Origin: CAYZHM01 sp964478225
GTDB taxonomy: Bacteria; Pseudomonadota; Alphaproteobacteria; Micavibrionales; Micavibrionaceae
Reading direction: 5' to 3'
NCBI GenBank assembly: GCA_964478225.1
Contig: CAYZHM010000009.1
Span: 1-62,838, forward strand
Length of the DNA: 62,838 nt
The position numbers and the translations under genes are program-made. Shown piece after piece: positions 7,163 through 15,565 of this stretch; within the stretch, counting starts at the first letter, position 1, and every line of letters begins with the position of its first letter. Below the pieces are notes generated by a model. The model saw only the letters and a list, made by a program, of their open reading frames with translations. It did no database searches and was not told the origin of the DNA.

Positions 7163-7426
7163 ATGGCATCTTTGGACAAGCAGCTCGAAAACTACCGCCT
7201 CACAACGGCGAAAATCCTTTATCACCTCCCCGATTACCGCGACATACTGCAGGAATTCATCTGGCAAGATTACGATATCGCCCCTAAATTCCCTGTTTTA
7301 CAGGACTTTCTGGGCTTCTGGACCCGCCAGATCGATGGCAAGCTTCATTCCGTCTACGTCGCTGAGAAAAAGCTCATCACCCCCGGCGACTACCGCTTCG
7401 CCGCCTACGAAAACACCCTGCAGTAA
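7163..7426 (+). CDS. usg: Usg family protein
   Basis: 87 residues starting MASLDKQLENYRLTTAKILYHLPDY, with FIWQDYDIAPKFPVLQDFLGFW and DGKLHSVYVA: the whole-length signature of the alphaproteobacterial Usg family, first noted near tryptophan biosynthesis genes and of unknown biochemical role. AAAGGAG lies seven bases ahead of the chosen ATG; the longer open frame from 7049 would start inside the upstream intergenic region. No trp genes are visible nearby. Confidence 0.9.
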   Translation: MASLDKQLENYRLTTAKILYHLPDYRDILQEFIWQDYDIAPKFPVLQDFLGFWTRQIDGKLHSVYVAEKKLITPGDYRFAAYENTLQ

Positions 7427-7468
7427 TTTTTTCTTGATTTATGACAAAGCATCTGTTTAAAAAGACGT

Positions 7469-8230
7469 ATGCCTGTAAAAAACCGCGACGAAATCACTAA
7501 CTATCTCAAGCTCTTCTGTAAAGGAAATAGCCTGCTGGAGACCTACTTGCATGGCGCGCTTTATAACGTCCTTTTATGTGATCCAAGATATCTGAGAACA
7601 GAAGACCCCAAATTGCCCTTAGTTAAAACCTTTGTTGGCAATGAACAACTGGATTCAGAAATCGTAATCATTAAAGACTGGATTGAAGCCCTCATTTACT
7701 TCCAATCTGATTATCTCGATAACAGAGACCCTGAAACAAACATACCAACCATTTTCACAAACATATGCGGCATAGAACACGCCAAACGCATTATTCGTGA
7801 CACCTCCGAGGACGTGCCGACAAGATTATTTCCGGATGAGAAAAAGCGCGACGTCGATACTATCAAGTATTTTGGCAAGAAGCAGCACCGCTGCGTGGAA
7901 TTGATCACAGTGCAATCATTTTTCAGCGAAAGCGATGCGCTTAAAATTGACATTGGTGAATGCGAATATGATACGAAAAAAGCAGGATATGCCCGCTACA
8001 TCTCTCTGAGAGATCAATGCAACATCCCCGTCGCCTTACTGGAAATCGCTTGCAAAGGCCAAACCCAAACCTTGATCAGAGTATATGGCGAAAATAGTAA
8101 CCCCATCAATGAATACAACAGACCCGAAATCGAAACTCTTATTCAAGACCTCAATTTAAAAATCGCAGAAACGTGCAACTTCACACCTGGCAAACCCGTT
8201 CTTAGACTTCCCGAACCAAACGAACCTTAA
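7469..8230 (+). CDS. Hypothetical protein, 253 residues
   Basis: Soluble, moderately charged protein starting MPVKNRDEITNYLKLFCKGN. It has an N-terminal helical part (KGNSLLETYLHGALYNVL), a central acidic region (FPDEKKRDVDTIKYFGKK) and a beta-rich C-terminal part (ALLEIACKGQTQTLIRVYGE) ending in a Pro-rich tail. No signal peptide or membrane segment. Its last 29 bases overlap the 3' end of the ferredoxin gene on the other strand. I do not recognise the family; lower GC than neighbours suggests it may be lineage-specific. Confidence 0.65.
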   Translation: MPVKNRDEITNYLKLFCKGNSLLETYLHGALYNVLLCDPRYLRTEDPKLPLVKTFVGNEQLDSEIVIIKDWIEALIYFQSDYLDNRDPETNIPTIFTNICGIEHAKRIIRDTSEDVPTRLFPDEKKRDVDTIKYFGKKQHRCVELITVQSFFSESDALKIDIGECEYDTKKAGYARYISLRDQCNIPVALLEIACKGQTQTLIRVYGENSNPINEYNRPEIETLIQDLNLKIAETCNFTPGKPVLRLPEPNEP

Positions 8231-8516
8231 GCCCGTCCAAACTCTCATCCATAATAATCTGACACGACAATCGCGAATTGTCCTGTATATCAAAAGCCCC
8301 TTCATCCAGCATATATTCTTCTTCCTCTTCACGCGATGGAATTTTGCCCATCCATTCTGCATCAACATAAACATGGCACGTCGCGCACATACACGCACCG
8401 CCACATTCCGCCTTCATCGGCAAACCGGAATCGCGAATAATCTCCATCACCCGCCATCCCTCAACCGCGTCCAGGGTATGCTGCGTCCCTTCCAAATCCG
8501 TCACATAAATTTTCAT
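8202..8516 (-). CDS. Adrenodoxin-type [2Fe-2S] ferredoxin
   Basis: 104 residues. Carries one-electron transfer in the cytoplasm; the family serves Fe-S cluster assembly or cytochrome P450/hydroxylase partners. The cluster ligands are Cys38, Cys44, Cys47 (CGGACMCATC, C-x5-C-x2-C) and Cys85 (RLSCQI). The acidic run EEEEEYMLDEGAFD matches the redox-partner-binding helix of adrenodoxins. No isc genes are adjacent, so which partner it serves cannot be told. Its ATG overlaps the stop of the upstream membrane protein gene (ATGA), so the two are translationally coupled. Confidence 0.95.
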   Translation of the reverse strand: MKIYVTDLEGTQHTLDAVEGWRVMEIIRDSGLPMKAECGGACMCATCHVYVDAEWMGKIPSREEEEEYMLDEGAFDIQDNSRLSCQIIMDESLDGLKVRLVREV

Positions 8517-9280
8517 CGCTCACTCTTGCCCGCCAAAAAAGGATACATTGCATACGCCATCGCCACCCCGCTCAAGATACCAGACACCAAATTGGCAAGC
8601 ACCTGAATCGCCCCAAAAACAATCAACGGCGCAACACTCAACGCCCCCCCGGATAATCCAAGAACAGCCCCAAGCATTTGAATCACAATCCACATAGCAA
8701 GATAGACCGGCACACTCACCAGCAACGCCACTCCAATCATATAAAAGGAACAGGAAAAGGAACGGAAAATTCTCAAATAACGTGCAACCCCGTACCCGAG
8801 CACCACAGGCACATAAAGCCACACCAACCGCACTGCCCACAAAAACAACCCGAACACAGCCATACTCAACAACGCCAACGGTGCCGAAGATTGCGTTGCT
8901 TGCGTCTCAAGCTGCCGAGAAAACTGCATCCCAAAATGAGCCACCACAGCAAACGCCATCTGCGCCAGAACATAAATCACGGTCGCCGCCATCAATAATC
9001 TCTTCTGCTCAAAAACATCGGGAAAATTACGTTGCTTGTGCTGCATATCAATCGCCATTCGAACCAACAACGCCACAACCGCACCCTCAACAAAATAAGC
9101 CGGCAGCAAAAATAAACCCTGACGCAGCATATTGTCTGCCATCCCGGAAACAATCAGCGCTGCATAACAAGCCAACGTCGCCACGAACGGAAAAACCCCA
9201 TAACGCACACAGAGACGCCTATTCTCCCACACAAAGATATAGGCACGTTGCGCCGACTGAACAACTTCAAAACCCTTCAT
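8513..9280 (-). CDS. Multi-pass membrane protein of unknown function
   Basis: 255 residues with about six hydrophobic spans (near 28-48, 55-72, 94-112, 130-150, 160-180 and 200-245) and a short cytoplasmic N-terminus (MKGFEVVQSAQRAYIFVWENRR). No catalytic or transport motif is seen. The layout resembles small inner-membrane proteins annotated only as hypothetical in alphaproteobacteria. The gene is coupled to the ferredoxin by an ATGA overlap, and it diverges from ctaA with 52 bases between, so a link to electron transfer or heme A is possible but unproven. Confidence 0.8.
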   Translation of the reverse strand: MKGFEVVQSAQRAYIFVWENRRLCVRYGVFPFVATLACYAALIVSGMADNMLRQGLFLLPAYFVEGAVVALLVRMAIDMQHKQRNFPDVFEQKRLLMAATVIYVLAQMAFAVVAHFGMQFSRQLETQATQSSAPLALLSMAVFGLFLWAVRLVWLYVPVVLGYGVARYLRIFRSFSCSFYMIGVALLVSVPVYLAMWIVIQMLGAVLGLSGGALSVAPLIVFGAIQVLANLVSGILSGVAMAYAMYPFLAGKSER

Positions 9281-9332
9281 GTCCTTCTTATAGTCATTGC
9301 CCTGACCTTGATCAATCGATTATAAGAAGCCC

Positions 9333-10364
9333 ATGGATCATAATTCATATAAAATTGTCTCCCGCTGGCTGTACTGCTGCGCCGGTCTTGTTTTTATCAT
9401 GGTCATTGTCGGCGCCATAACAAGGCTCACGGAATCCGGCCTCTCCATGGTCGAATGGCAACCCCTGATTGGCGCAATCCCGCCTTTGACCGAAGCCGAA
9501 TGGGAACGTGTTTTCCATCTATACCAACAATCTCCGGAATTCATCAAAAAGAATTTCTGGATGAGCATGGACGATTTCAAAGCCATCTTCTTCTGGGAAT
9601 GGTTCCACCGCTTGCTTGGCCGCCTGATCGGCATTGCTTACGCCCTGCCCTTGGCCTATTTCTGGCTCAGAAAATCAATTCCCCAAGGAATGCACCTTAA
9701 ACTTTTGGCCTTATTGTTCCTCGGCGCCGCACAAGGAGCTCTCGGCTGGTACATGGTTAAAAGCGGCCTCGTCAACGAACCCGCTGTTTCGCATTATCGC
9801 CTCGCGGCCCATCTCTCTCTTGCGCTCGTGCTTTATTCACTGCTCCTTTGGATGGGGTTGTCCATCAACCCGCCTCAAAAATCACTTACAGTTCCCAAAG
9901 CACTCAAAACACATCTCTGGATCGTTTTGATAAGTGTAACCCTCACCACTTTATGGGGCGCACTAACCGCCGGACTCGATGCTGGACTAGTTTACAACGA
10001 AACTTTCCCCATGATGGGAGACCAATGGATCCCTGATGATCTAGAAAAATACGATCCGTTCTGGCTTGGTATCATCGAAACACATGGCGGTGTGCAGTTC
10101 TTTCACCGCTGGCTTGCCATGATCACCGCACTTATCATCTTGTCTTTTTGGTTTCACGCTTATAAAAAACAGGCTCTTTGCCCGTCGGTAAACTTTCTAA
10201 TGCTAATGGTCTTTGTCCAAATCGCTCTCGGCATATCGACCTTGCTCTCAAAAGTGGCCCTGCCTCTCGCAGCCCTGCATCAATCGGGTGCCCTGATCAT
10301 TCTCACACTGATCATCGTAACGCTACGCCGTTACTACTCATACAAATCCCCCTCATCCAGATAA
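9333..10364 (+). CDS. ctaA: Heme A synthase (CtaA/COX15)
   Basis: Oxidises the C8 methyl of heme O to give heme A for cytochrome aa3 oxidase, in the inner membrane. 343 residues, eight predicted helices. Family landmarks: VGAITRLTESGLSMVEWQPLIGAIPP (about 27-52), FFWEWFHRLLGR with a heme-ligand His (about 86-97), SHYRLAAHLSLAL, the ETHGGVQFFHRWLA loop, and ALHQSGAL near 310. This is the type 2 form found in alphaproteobacteria and mitochondria, without the Cys pair of Bacillus CtaA. Its enzyme partner ctaB is at the other end of the window. The last 31 bases overlap the 3' end of the next gene on the minus strand. Confidence 0.97.
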   Translation: MDHNSYKIVSRWLYCCAGLVFIMVIVGAITRLTESGLSMVEWQPLIGAIPPLTEAEWERVFHLYQQSPEFIKKNFWMSMDDFKAIFFWEWFHRLLGRLIGIAYALPLAYFWLRKSIPQGMHLKLLALLFLGAAQGALGWYMVKSGLVNEPAVSHYRLAAHLSLALVLYSLLLWMGLSINPPQKSLTVPKALKTHLWIVLISVTLTTLWGALTAGLDAGLVYNETFPMMGDQWIPDDLEKYDPFWLGIIETHGGVQFFHRWLAMITALIILSFWFHAYKKQALCPSVNFLMLMVFVQIALGISTLLSKVALPLAALHQSGALIILTLIIVTLRRYYSYKSPSSR

Positions 10365-11755
10365 TATCCAATATCAGGAATCATCTCAGGATGGGTCACC
10401 TCGTCCGCAACAAAACTCTCGCTGTAATACCCAACATCTTCCCCCTCTATCACAACAATATAATCCTCACACCACGGAAGGTCCTGAATCAAAGAAACAT
10501 TGACACCTTCCATCGCCGCCACCAAAGCAACCTCTAACGGATTCCCATCATGCGTCCGTAAAAAATAGGTCAAATACCCCCAATCATGATAACTCATCAG
10601 CAACGGATTAAAGCTTTTATCCAAAAACGGCATAACATAAGCCAGCGCATATCCCTCTAACTCAACCAACCCATGCACAAGCGGCACAACACTGCGTGGA
10701 TAAATGGGAAGAAGCGGTATATCTGGTACAGCACTCACAGCCTCCACTGGCGGCAAAACCTCTGTCACAGGTAAAGGTGGAGGTGAAGGCTGCACAACCT
10801 CCTTAACTTTAAAGACAGGAACTTCCGCAGAAGGGACCCCTATCTCAGGTCTCACAGGCTGCTCCTCTTTGACAGCCGGCTTCATCTTTGGTTTAACCTG
10901 AGGTCTAGGTTGAGGTCTCACCTTAGGCCGAACTGAAACCTTGTTCGCTTTTGGCTTTGCACGAAAAAATGGCTCAAATTCTGCCTTAACCGCCATCATA
11001 ATTTTCATTAGAATTTCAACAACAACCGCCCGCGATGGCAAAGACTGTGCAACGTCTCGAACTTTTTGAACCCGCTCCTCAGCAGAAGCCTTGGCAGGAG
11101 CAGCCGCAATAACCTTCACCGCCCCCTGCATAATCTCCGGCAGATACGAAAACTTTTGCGATACTTCCTTAATCTTCTCAACAACATCGCTATACGGGTA
11201 AGGTTCCGTCAAAATCGGACTATTCATCGGCACAGCATAAGGATTAGAAACAATATTAAAGGCCCTCACCCGCTTTTTCGGGGCTGATGGTGATGGCGGG
11301 GGCTGAACTGGAGCCTTGCGTGCATCCCAAGCCGGTCGCAATTTTTCTGCTGGCGTCGGCTGTGTAGCCACCATAACTTTTTCAATCACCTCAGAACTAT
11401 AAAGCACAACGGCCAACTCTGGCCCCACCTTGTCCAGCACTTCGCGCACAAACTCCAGACGCAAAGTACCATGATCCAAACTGCGCTTTTCCAAATCCCG
11501 AACAATGTCATACAAAGCAACGCGGCGCATTTCGCCTTGCTGCTCCAGGCGGCGGATAATCGCCTTATCGCCGATCCCCGTCTTATCATGGCTCATCAAC
11601 ATCGAGCCAAACATGCGCTCCGCCACCAAAGGCCATTTCTGAGAAAACCGTACACGCCCGCTCAGATTCCCGGCGATGTACAAGACATCCAGATCGTCCA
11701 AAAATTCATGATAACCATTCGCCAGCAGAACTTGTGGCGTGCGCGCATCGTCCAT
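10334..11755 (-). CDS. Large hypothetical protein with Pro/Lys/Arg-rich linker
   Basis: 473 residues (ATG at 11755; the codon before is TTG). Three parts are visible: an N-terminal soluble domain to about 130 (LLANGYHEFLDDLDVLYI, KTGIGDKAIIRRLEQQG); a long middle with helical segments and a low-complexity basic Pro-rich stretch of alternating KP/RP pairs near 270-300; and a C-terminal domain from about 365 (VHGLVELEGYALAYVMPF, YHDWGYLTYFLRTHDGNPLEVALVAAMEG) ending strongly acidic. No signal peptide or membrane helix. Lies 46 bases after the 420-residue gene on the same strand; the two look like a pair. No family recognised. Confidence 0.7.
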   Translation of the reverse strand: MDDARTPQVLLANGYHEFLDDLDVLYIAGNLSGRVRFSQKWPLVAERMFGSMLMSHDKTGIGDKAIIRRLEQQGEMRRVALYDIVRDLEKRSLDHGTLRLEFVREVLDKVGPELAVVLYSSEVIEKVMVATQPTPAEKLRPAWDARKAPVQPPPSPSAPKKRVRAFNIVSNPYAVPMNSPILTEPYPYSDVVEKIKEVSQKFSYLPEIMQGAVKVIAAAPAKASAEERVQKVRDVAQSLPSRAVVVEILMKIMMAVKAEFEPFFRAKPKANKVSVRPKVRPQPRPQVKPKMKPAVKEEQPVRPEIGVPSAEVPVFKVKEVVQPSPPPLPVTEVLPPVEAVSAVPDIPLLPIYPRSVVPLVHGLVELEGYALAYVMPFLDKSFNPLLMSYHDWGYLTYFLRTHDGNPLEVALVAAMEGVNVSLIQDLPWCEDYIVVIEGEDVGYYSESFVADEVTHPEMIPDIGYYLDEGDLYE

Positions 11756-11801
11756 CAAAAAAATCTATCACAATGAAGGTAAATTGACGAGAGCCGGAAA
11801 C

Positions 11802-13064
11802 TTACGGCGCCATACTAATCTGCTGGCCGCTAAGACGAGGATCTTGGCTTGGCTCAGGCTTGGGCAACTCTACCTTGCCTCCAATATCGTCTTTATTCTC
11901 CTGAAACTTCGCAATGATCTCTCTGGCTTCTTCCACGGACTGCTGATGGAACTGATCTTGCGCTTGTCTTTCCAACTGTTCTTGCGTTAACTCTGGCGCG
12001 TCAGCCACCAAATTTTGCTCAGCAGGCGGCGCCTTCACAAACCCGTCCACTGCCTCAAACATCGCCGTTAAGTTAGAGTCATTGCCCAAAACCCCGGCAA
12101 TACTATCAAAACTCTGCCCTCTTGATTCAAGCATCCCGCCAAACTGCTCCATAAGGCCGCCCAAAATCTGCGGTAAATTTGGAATGAAATAAGAAATCGT
12201 CGCCAGCGCCAAATTCCAACGCTCCACCATCGCCGCATGATCTCCGGCAACTGGCGGTTCTGCCAAGTCTGGTGCATCACTAAAATCAAATCCGGCTGGC
12301 GCATTCGCCGCCAAAGCCATCTCTGCTGCTGAAACTCCAGCCTGCGCCTCTACAGGCTTAAAGCTTCCATCTTTAATCTTCTTCTCCATCGCGACATGGT
12401 AATCCCGCAAGGCATTGGTTTCCTCTTTACCATCAAACCGCACCTGCTCCAGATACTGACCAATCTCCTCATGCAATTTCGCCGTATACCGCCCATCGCC
12501 ATTCGGCTGGCCGATCATTTTTTGAACATCTTTATACAACCCTTCATTCGCAACGCCCGTATCATCCAAACCCAGGGCCTTTTGCAAAGCCGAAACCTCC
12601 GGCATCTTTTCCGCATTCTGTGCGCGCTCAAACGCTGGCTTCGCTTCAGGTTTGTTGACTTGTTTTTGCTCCGCCGCTGCCTTCTGCTCACCATAATATC
12701 CATTGAGATGCGCAACCAAATCCGGCGCATTATCAATGGCTTTCAAGATTCCTGGAACATTGCTGGAATCCATCCCCATAGGCTTCAATTGCTCATCAAT
12801 CTTCTCTTTAAGAGATTCTGCTGAATAAATCGCGTAACCCTCGCCCTTTGCAAAAGCGCGCATCGCCTCAACTTGCCTTCCATCCTTCATAGAATTAACC
12901 GCAGCCAACGCCTTGGCGCCTGTATCCGGATGATACCCTTTAGCGCCCTCTATCCCGGTAAGGCCAAACAACCGGTCCACGCCGGTCGCAAAATCCTTGG
13001 CTCCGATACCTTCAAAATAGCCATCGACAGCCTCTAAATGCTTGGAAGGAGCAACATCTGCCAT
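11802..13064 (-). CDS. Large hypothetical protein, 420 residues
   Basis: Starts MADVAPSKHLEAVDGYFEGIGAKD with AGAGGATG ahead of the ATG. It is Ala/Glu/Gln-rich and mostly helical, with three Pro/Lys breaks (near 135, 255 and 405). One amphipathic-hydrophobic segment, LALATISYFIPNLPQILGGL, lies near 285-305; the Gln/Glu-rich tail (ELTQEQLERQAQDQFHQQ) looks like a coiled coil. No signal peptide. Upstream of the KP/RP-rich gene on the same strand. No family recognised; a structural or scaffold role would fit the composition but is a guess. Confidence 0.7.
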   Translation of the reverse strand: MADVAPSKHLEAVDGYFEGIGAKDFATGVDRLFGLTGIEGAKGYHPDTGAKALAAVNSMKDGRQVEAMRAFAKGEGYAIYSAESLKEKIDEQLKPMGMDSSNVPGILKAIDNAPDLVAHLNGYYGEQKAAAEQKQVNKPEAKPAFERAQNAEKMPEVSALQKALGLDDTGVANEGLYKDVQKMIGQPNGDGRYTAKLHEEIGQYLEQVRFDGKEETNALRDYHVAMEKKIKDGSFKPVEAQAGVSAAEMALAANAPAGFDFSDAPDLAEPPVAGDHAAMVERWNLALATISYFIPNLPQILGGLMEQFGGMLESRGQSFDSIAGVLGNDSNLTAMFEAVDGFVKAPPAEQNLVADAPELTQEQLERQAQDQFHQQSVEEAREIIAKFQENKDDIGGKVELPKPEPSQDPRLSGQQISMAP

Positions 13065-13394
13065 GATTCACACATCCTCTTTTACGCGCGGGCGTTTTCC
13101 GCCCTTTTTAAACAACACCGCCGCTAAAAGCTTCTGATTTTATTGATTTTTTGCCTCTACGAGCCTCAGATGCCTTAAGTTAAATATATTGTCTCATAAT
13201 CGCCAAGAGAATACAAATTTTTGCCCGCAAACCCTTGCCCACAGCGTTTTTGAATAGAATGTGCCGAAAATTAAGACTTTCGAGAACCGACGCGCCCTGT
13301 CCGCCATAGCCTTGGCGACGGCGGAAGCGTACAGTGAGTACGAGAGCATCGGAAGCGCAGAAAGACTAAATTTGCAGGCCATTATATTCAAAAA
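13065..13394. other. Intergenic region holding palindromic repeat copy A
   Basis: A 330-base gap between two minus-strand genes. The right half holds palindromic repeat copy A (13262-13384); the left half is AT-rich with no recognisable promoter or RNA gene. A short open frame across the repeat (13194-13391, minus) is an artefact of it. Confidence 0.6.
13262..13384 (+). repeat. Dispersed palindromic repeat, copy A
   Basis: Outer arms AAATTAAGACTTTC and GAAAGACTAAATTT (12 of 14 pair), then TTTGCAGGCC. Shared with copy B (28957-29045): the left arm plus CGAGAACCG, and GGAAGCGCAGAAA followed by TTTGCAG-CCATT on the right. The inside differs: copy A has a TCCGCC...GGCGGA hairpin with GCCTTGG in the loop (13298-13325). 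Confidence 0.6.
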
Positions 13395-14453
13395 CTAAAG
13401 CCCTTCGCGCTCGCGGATTGAGTGATACCACCCCAAATATTTCTGCAAACACTGCTCCTTGGTAAACTCGTCCTGATACCTCTTCCAGCCATTCGCGATC
13501 ATTTTCTCGCACAACCCCTTATCGCTGATGATCTGCTGGATGGCCCCTGCCAACGCATCCACATCATCCACCGGCACCATCAATGCATCCTCACCATTCC
13601 GTACAAACTGACGCGGCCCATCCGCCGCCGTCGTCACAAGCGGAGTCTTGTTCGCCCACGCCTGCACAAAAACTGTCCCGAACGGTTCAAACCGTGAAGA
13701 GAAAACGCAAAGATCTGCCGCCGCAAACAACGCCGCGCGATCACCGCGCCAACCAAGCAATTTCACTCTGTTCCCAACTTCAAGCTTGTCAATCAAGCCC
13801 TCAAGCATCGCCCTCTTCGGCCCTTCGCCGGCAATCCACAAATGTACGCCTTCGACCTTATGCACCGCCTTAATCAACGTATCAAACGCCTTCACCTCAT
13901 GCAGACGCCCCAACGCCAAAACCAATGGCACTCCCTCCGGAGTATTAAGATCAATACGTTGAACAGGTTTAAAATTTTTTTCAGTCTCAGCAAAATTATT
14001 GATATGCGTAACCCGCTCCTTCTCAATGCCATTTTCAACAAGGTAATCGCAAATCAACGGGGCAATTCCCACAAAATATTCGCTCGATTTAAAATTCTTG
14101 AGCTTATAGTAACTGCCAAGACGAGCCACCGTTACATACCGAGGCACCCCCATACTCTTGCTCCACCGCGGAGTATTTTCCGACGCCCGTGACATCCATG
14201 TCTGAACAATGGCCGGTTGAAATTTCTTTATAATCTGGTGCACACGCCAGCGCGAATATACATCAAGCTTCCCGGCAAACGGCACGATATGGACAACAAT
14301 TCCCGCTTCTTGCAACCGGGGCACACGCAAAGGATTGGCCCGCGTTATAACTTCGATATGCTCGCCGGCTTCATGCATGGCAATACACATATCAACAAAC
14401 GCAGTCTCTGCGCCTCCATGCTTCGCACCGGCCATAACCTGAAGGATTTTCAT
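13395..14453 (-). CDS. Glycosyltransferase family 4
   Basis: 352 residues, GT-B fold. Transfers a sugar from a nucleotide-sugar, probably in surface polysaccharide or lipopolysaccharide assembly. N-terminal MKILQVMAGAKHGGAETAFVDM is the acceptor-side glycine loop; LALGRLHEVKAFDTLIKA (about 195-212) and LWIAGEGP open the donor domain; SSRFEPFGTVFVQAWA (about 275-290) is the donor motif. In that motif the second Glu of E-x7-E is Gln, while the first Glu is kept. No other glycan genes are next to it. Closest resemblance is to alphaproteobacterial GT4 enzymes near lipopolysaccharide core genes. Confidence 0.9.
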   Translation of the reverse strand: MKILQVMAGAKHGGAETAFVDMCIAMHEAGEHIEVITRANPLRVPRLQEAGIVVHIVPFAGKLDVYSRWRVHQIIKKFQPAIVQTWMSRASENTPRWSKSMGVPRYVTVARLGSYYKLKNFKSSEYFVGIAPLICDYLVENGIEKERVTHINNFAETEKNFKPVQRIDLNTPEGVPLVLALGRLHEVKAFDTLIKAVHKVEGVHLWIAGEGPKRAMLEGLIDKLEVGNRVKLLGWRGDRAALFAAADLCVFSSRFEPFGTVFVQAWANKTPLVTTAADGPRQFVRNGEDALMVPVDDVDALAGAIQQIISDKGLCEKMIANGWKRYQDEFTKEQCLQKYLGWYHSIREREGL

Positions 14454-14478
14454 TGCAAAAACTTTCTCTCTGAGCTTT

Positions 14479-15024
14479 TTATTCAGCCGCAGCAGGCGTT
14501 AATGTTCGGCGCAATATTTCCGTCATCTCCGTTTGCGTCCCATCCATCTTGTCCATCAAAAATGTACATGCTTCTGGCGTCGTCACCGGAACTTTGCTAA
14601 CCTGACTGTCTGCATAAGCGCGTGTCTCATCAATCTGCTTCAACACCGAATCTATCTCTTCCTTTGGCGCATAATCCTGGGCCAAAACCATATTATTCAC
14701 ACTTCCCAAGGCCTCGCTCAAAATCGGATTCACGGCGTCATTCCATTGCGTCATACGTCCATCAAGCGAAGTCTTCATGTCTGGATTCTTTTCACCACAA
14801 GATGCAATCGCCTTGCTCACACTCTCCTGCACAGCCTTGACCGTTCCAATCAGCATGTAATTCGAATACAGCATGGTGAAATGATGCTTTTGCGCATCAT
14901 CCAACTTATCTGAAATCTCCGATAGTTTGCTATTAAGATGATCACGCGTCGGATCGTCCTCTTGCGCAAAAACAGGAAAAGCCACAATGAAACAAGCCAC
15001 GATAAAAACAAAAAATCTGCTCAT
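14479..15024 (-). CDS. Exported protein of unknown function, 181 residues
   Basis: Start taken at the ATG at 15024, which gives a short signal peptide (MSRFFVFIVACFIVAFPVFA, cleaved before QEDDPTRD) and has GGCGGA upstream; the open frame continues to 15096 but adds a second hydrophobic stretch. The mature part is helical, with two Cys (ASCGEKNPD, PEACTFLMDKM) that could form a disulfide, and ends RRTLTPAAAE. Lies 25 bases ahead of the glycosyltransferase on the same strand, so possibly one transcript. Family not recognised. Confidence 0.7.
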   Translation of the reverse strand: MSRFFVFIVACFIVAFPVFAQEDDPTRDHLNSKLSEISDKLDDAQKHHFTMLYSNYMLIGTVKAVQESVSKAIASCGEKNPDMKTSLDGRMTQWNDAVNPILSEALGSVNNMVLAQDYAPKEEIDSVLKQIDETRAYADSQVSKVPVTTPEACTFLMDKMDGTQTEMTEILRRTLTPAAAE

Positions 15025-15565
15025 GAAAAAATCCGCCATAAATAAGGATGTGAACGTAATGACTATAAGAAAAGTATAGAACGGATCAGAATACAAGGCA
15101 AAAAAAGTGCCTGTATGAAATGATCCGATTTATTATTGCGGGGCAAATCGGTATCTTTCATACAGGCCAGTGCGCATGACATAAGAGATAAACTTGCTAA
15201 AACCTGTAACAACCAAACGAAGAAAGCTTGAATAAAAAGAGCCCTCAAAAACCCACTTTACGCTTCAAAACCTTCTTCAAAATTTCTAACTACGCTTCAA
15301 TCAATGCTTATATATTTAACATAACAATAAAATATAAACAGAAAGTAAATAAAATGCACTTTTATTTTGATTTTCATTTTTATTCATTTATTTTCAAATT
15401 AAAATCCATTTTTACTTATAAAATTTAAATAAAAAAACAATAAAATTTTACACAAATAGCTTTGTATTCTTGCAACACCACCTCCAAACCTCAATTGAAT
15501 TCATCCCAAACCCTGCGTAGAATGACCCCGCAAAAACCACGATCCCATTGAAAACAAAAGTTGAA
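15025..15565. other. Long AT-rich intergenic region
   Basis: 541 bases without a convincing gene. It holds a strong minus-strand terminator-like inverted repeat (15101-15167) and, from about 15260 to 15480, an extremely AT-rich stretch made of A/T runs. Short open frames here use TTG starts or low-complexity codons and are not accepted. No tRNA or known RNA seen. Confidence 0.6.
15101..15167 (-). terminator. Large-stem terminator on the minus strand
   Basis: Arms of 23 bases (15109-15131 and 15145-15167) pair at 19 positions: 12 outer and 7 inner base pairs around a 4-base internal loop. On the minus strand the stem is followed by ACTTTTTTT. No accepted gene lies upstream on that strand, so it may end a small RNA or attenuate the exported-protein gene. 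Confidence 0.55.

Noticed and set aside
13194..13391. 65-codon minus-strand frame across repeat copy A
   Set aside because: Explained by the palindromic repeat; no start signal and no protein-like pattern.
15063..15248. Minus-strand frame with a lipobox-like LMSC segment
   Set aside because: Starts at TTG without a ribosome-binding site and its second half is the terminator inverted repeat; the lipobox likeness is probably chance.
15228..15428. 66-codon open frame in the AT-rich gap
   Set aside because: Composition follows the A/T runs, with Phe/Lys/Ile repeats and no ribosome-binding site; no domain-like pattern.
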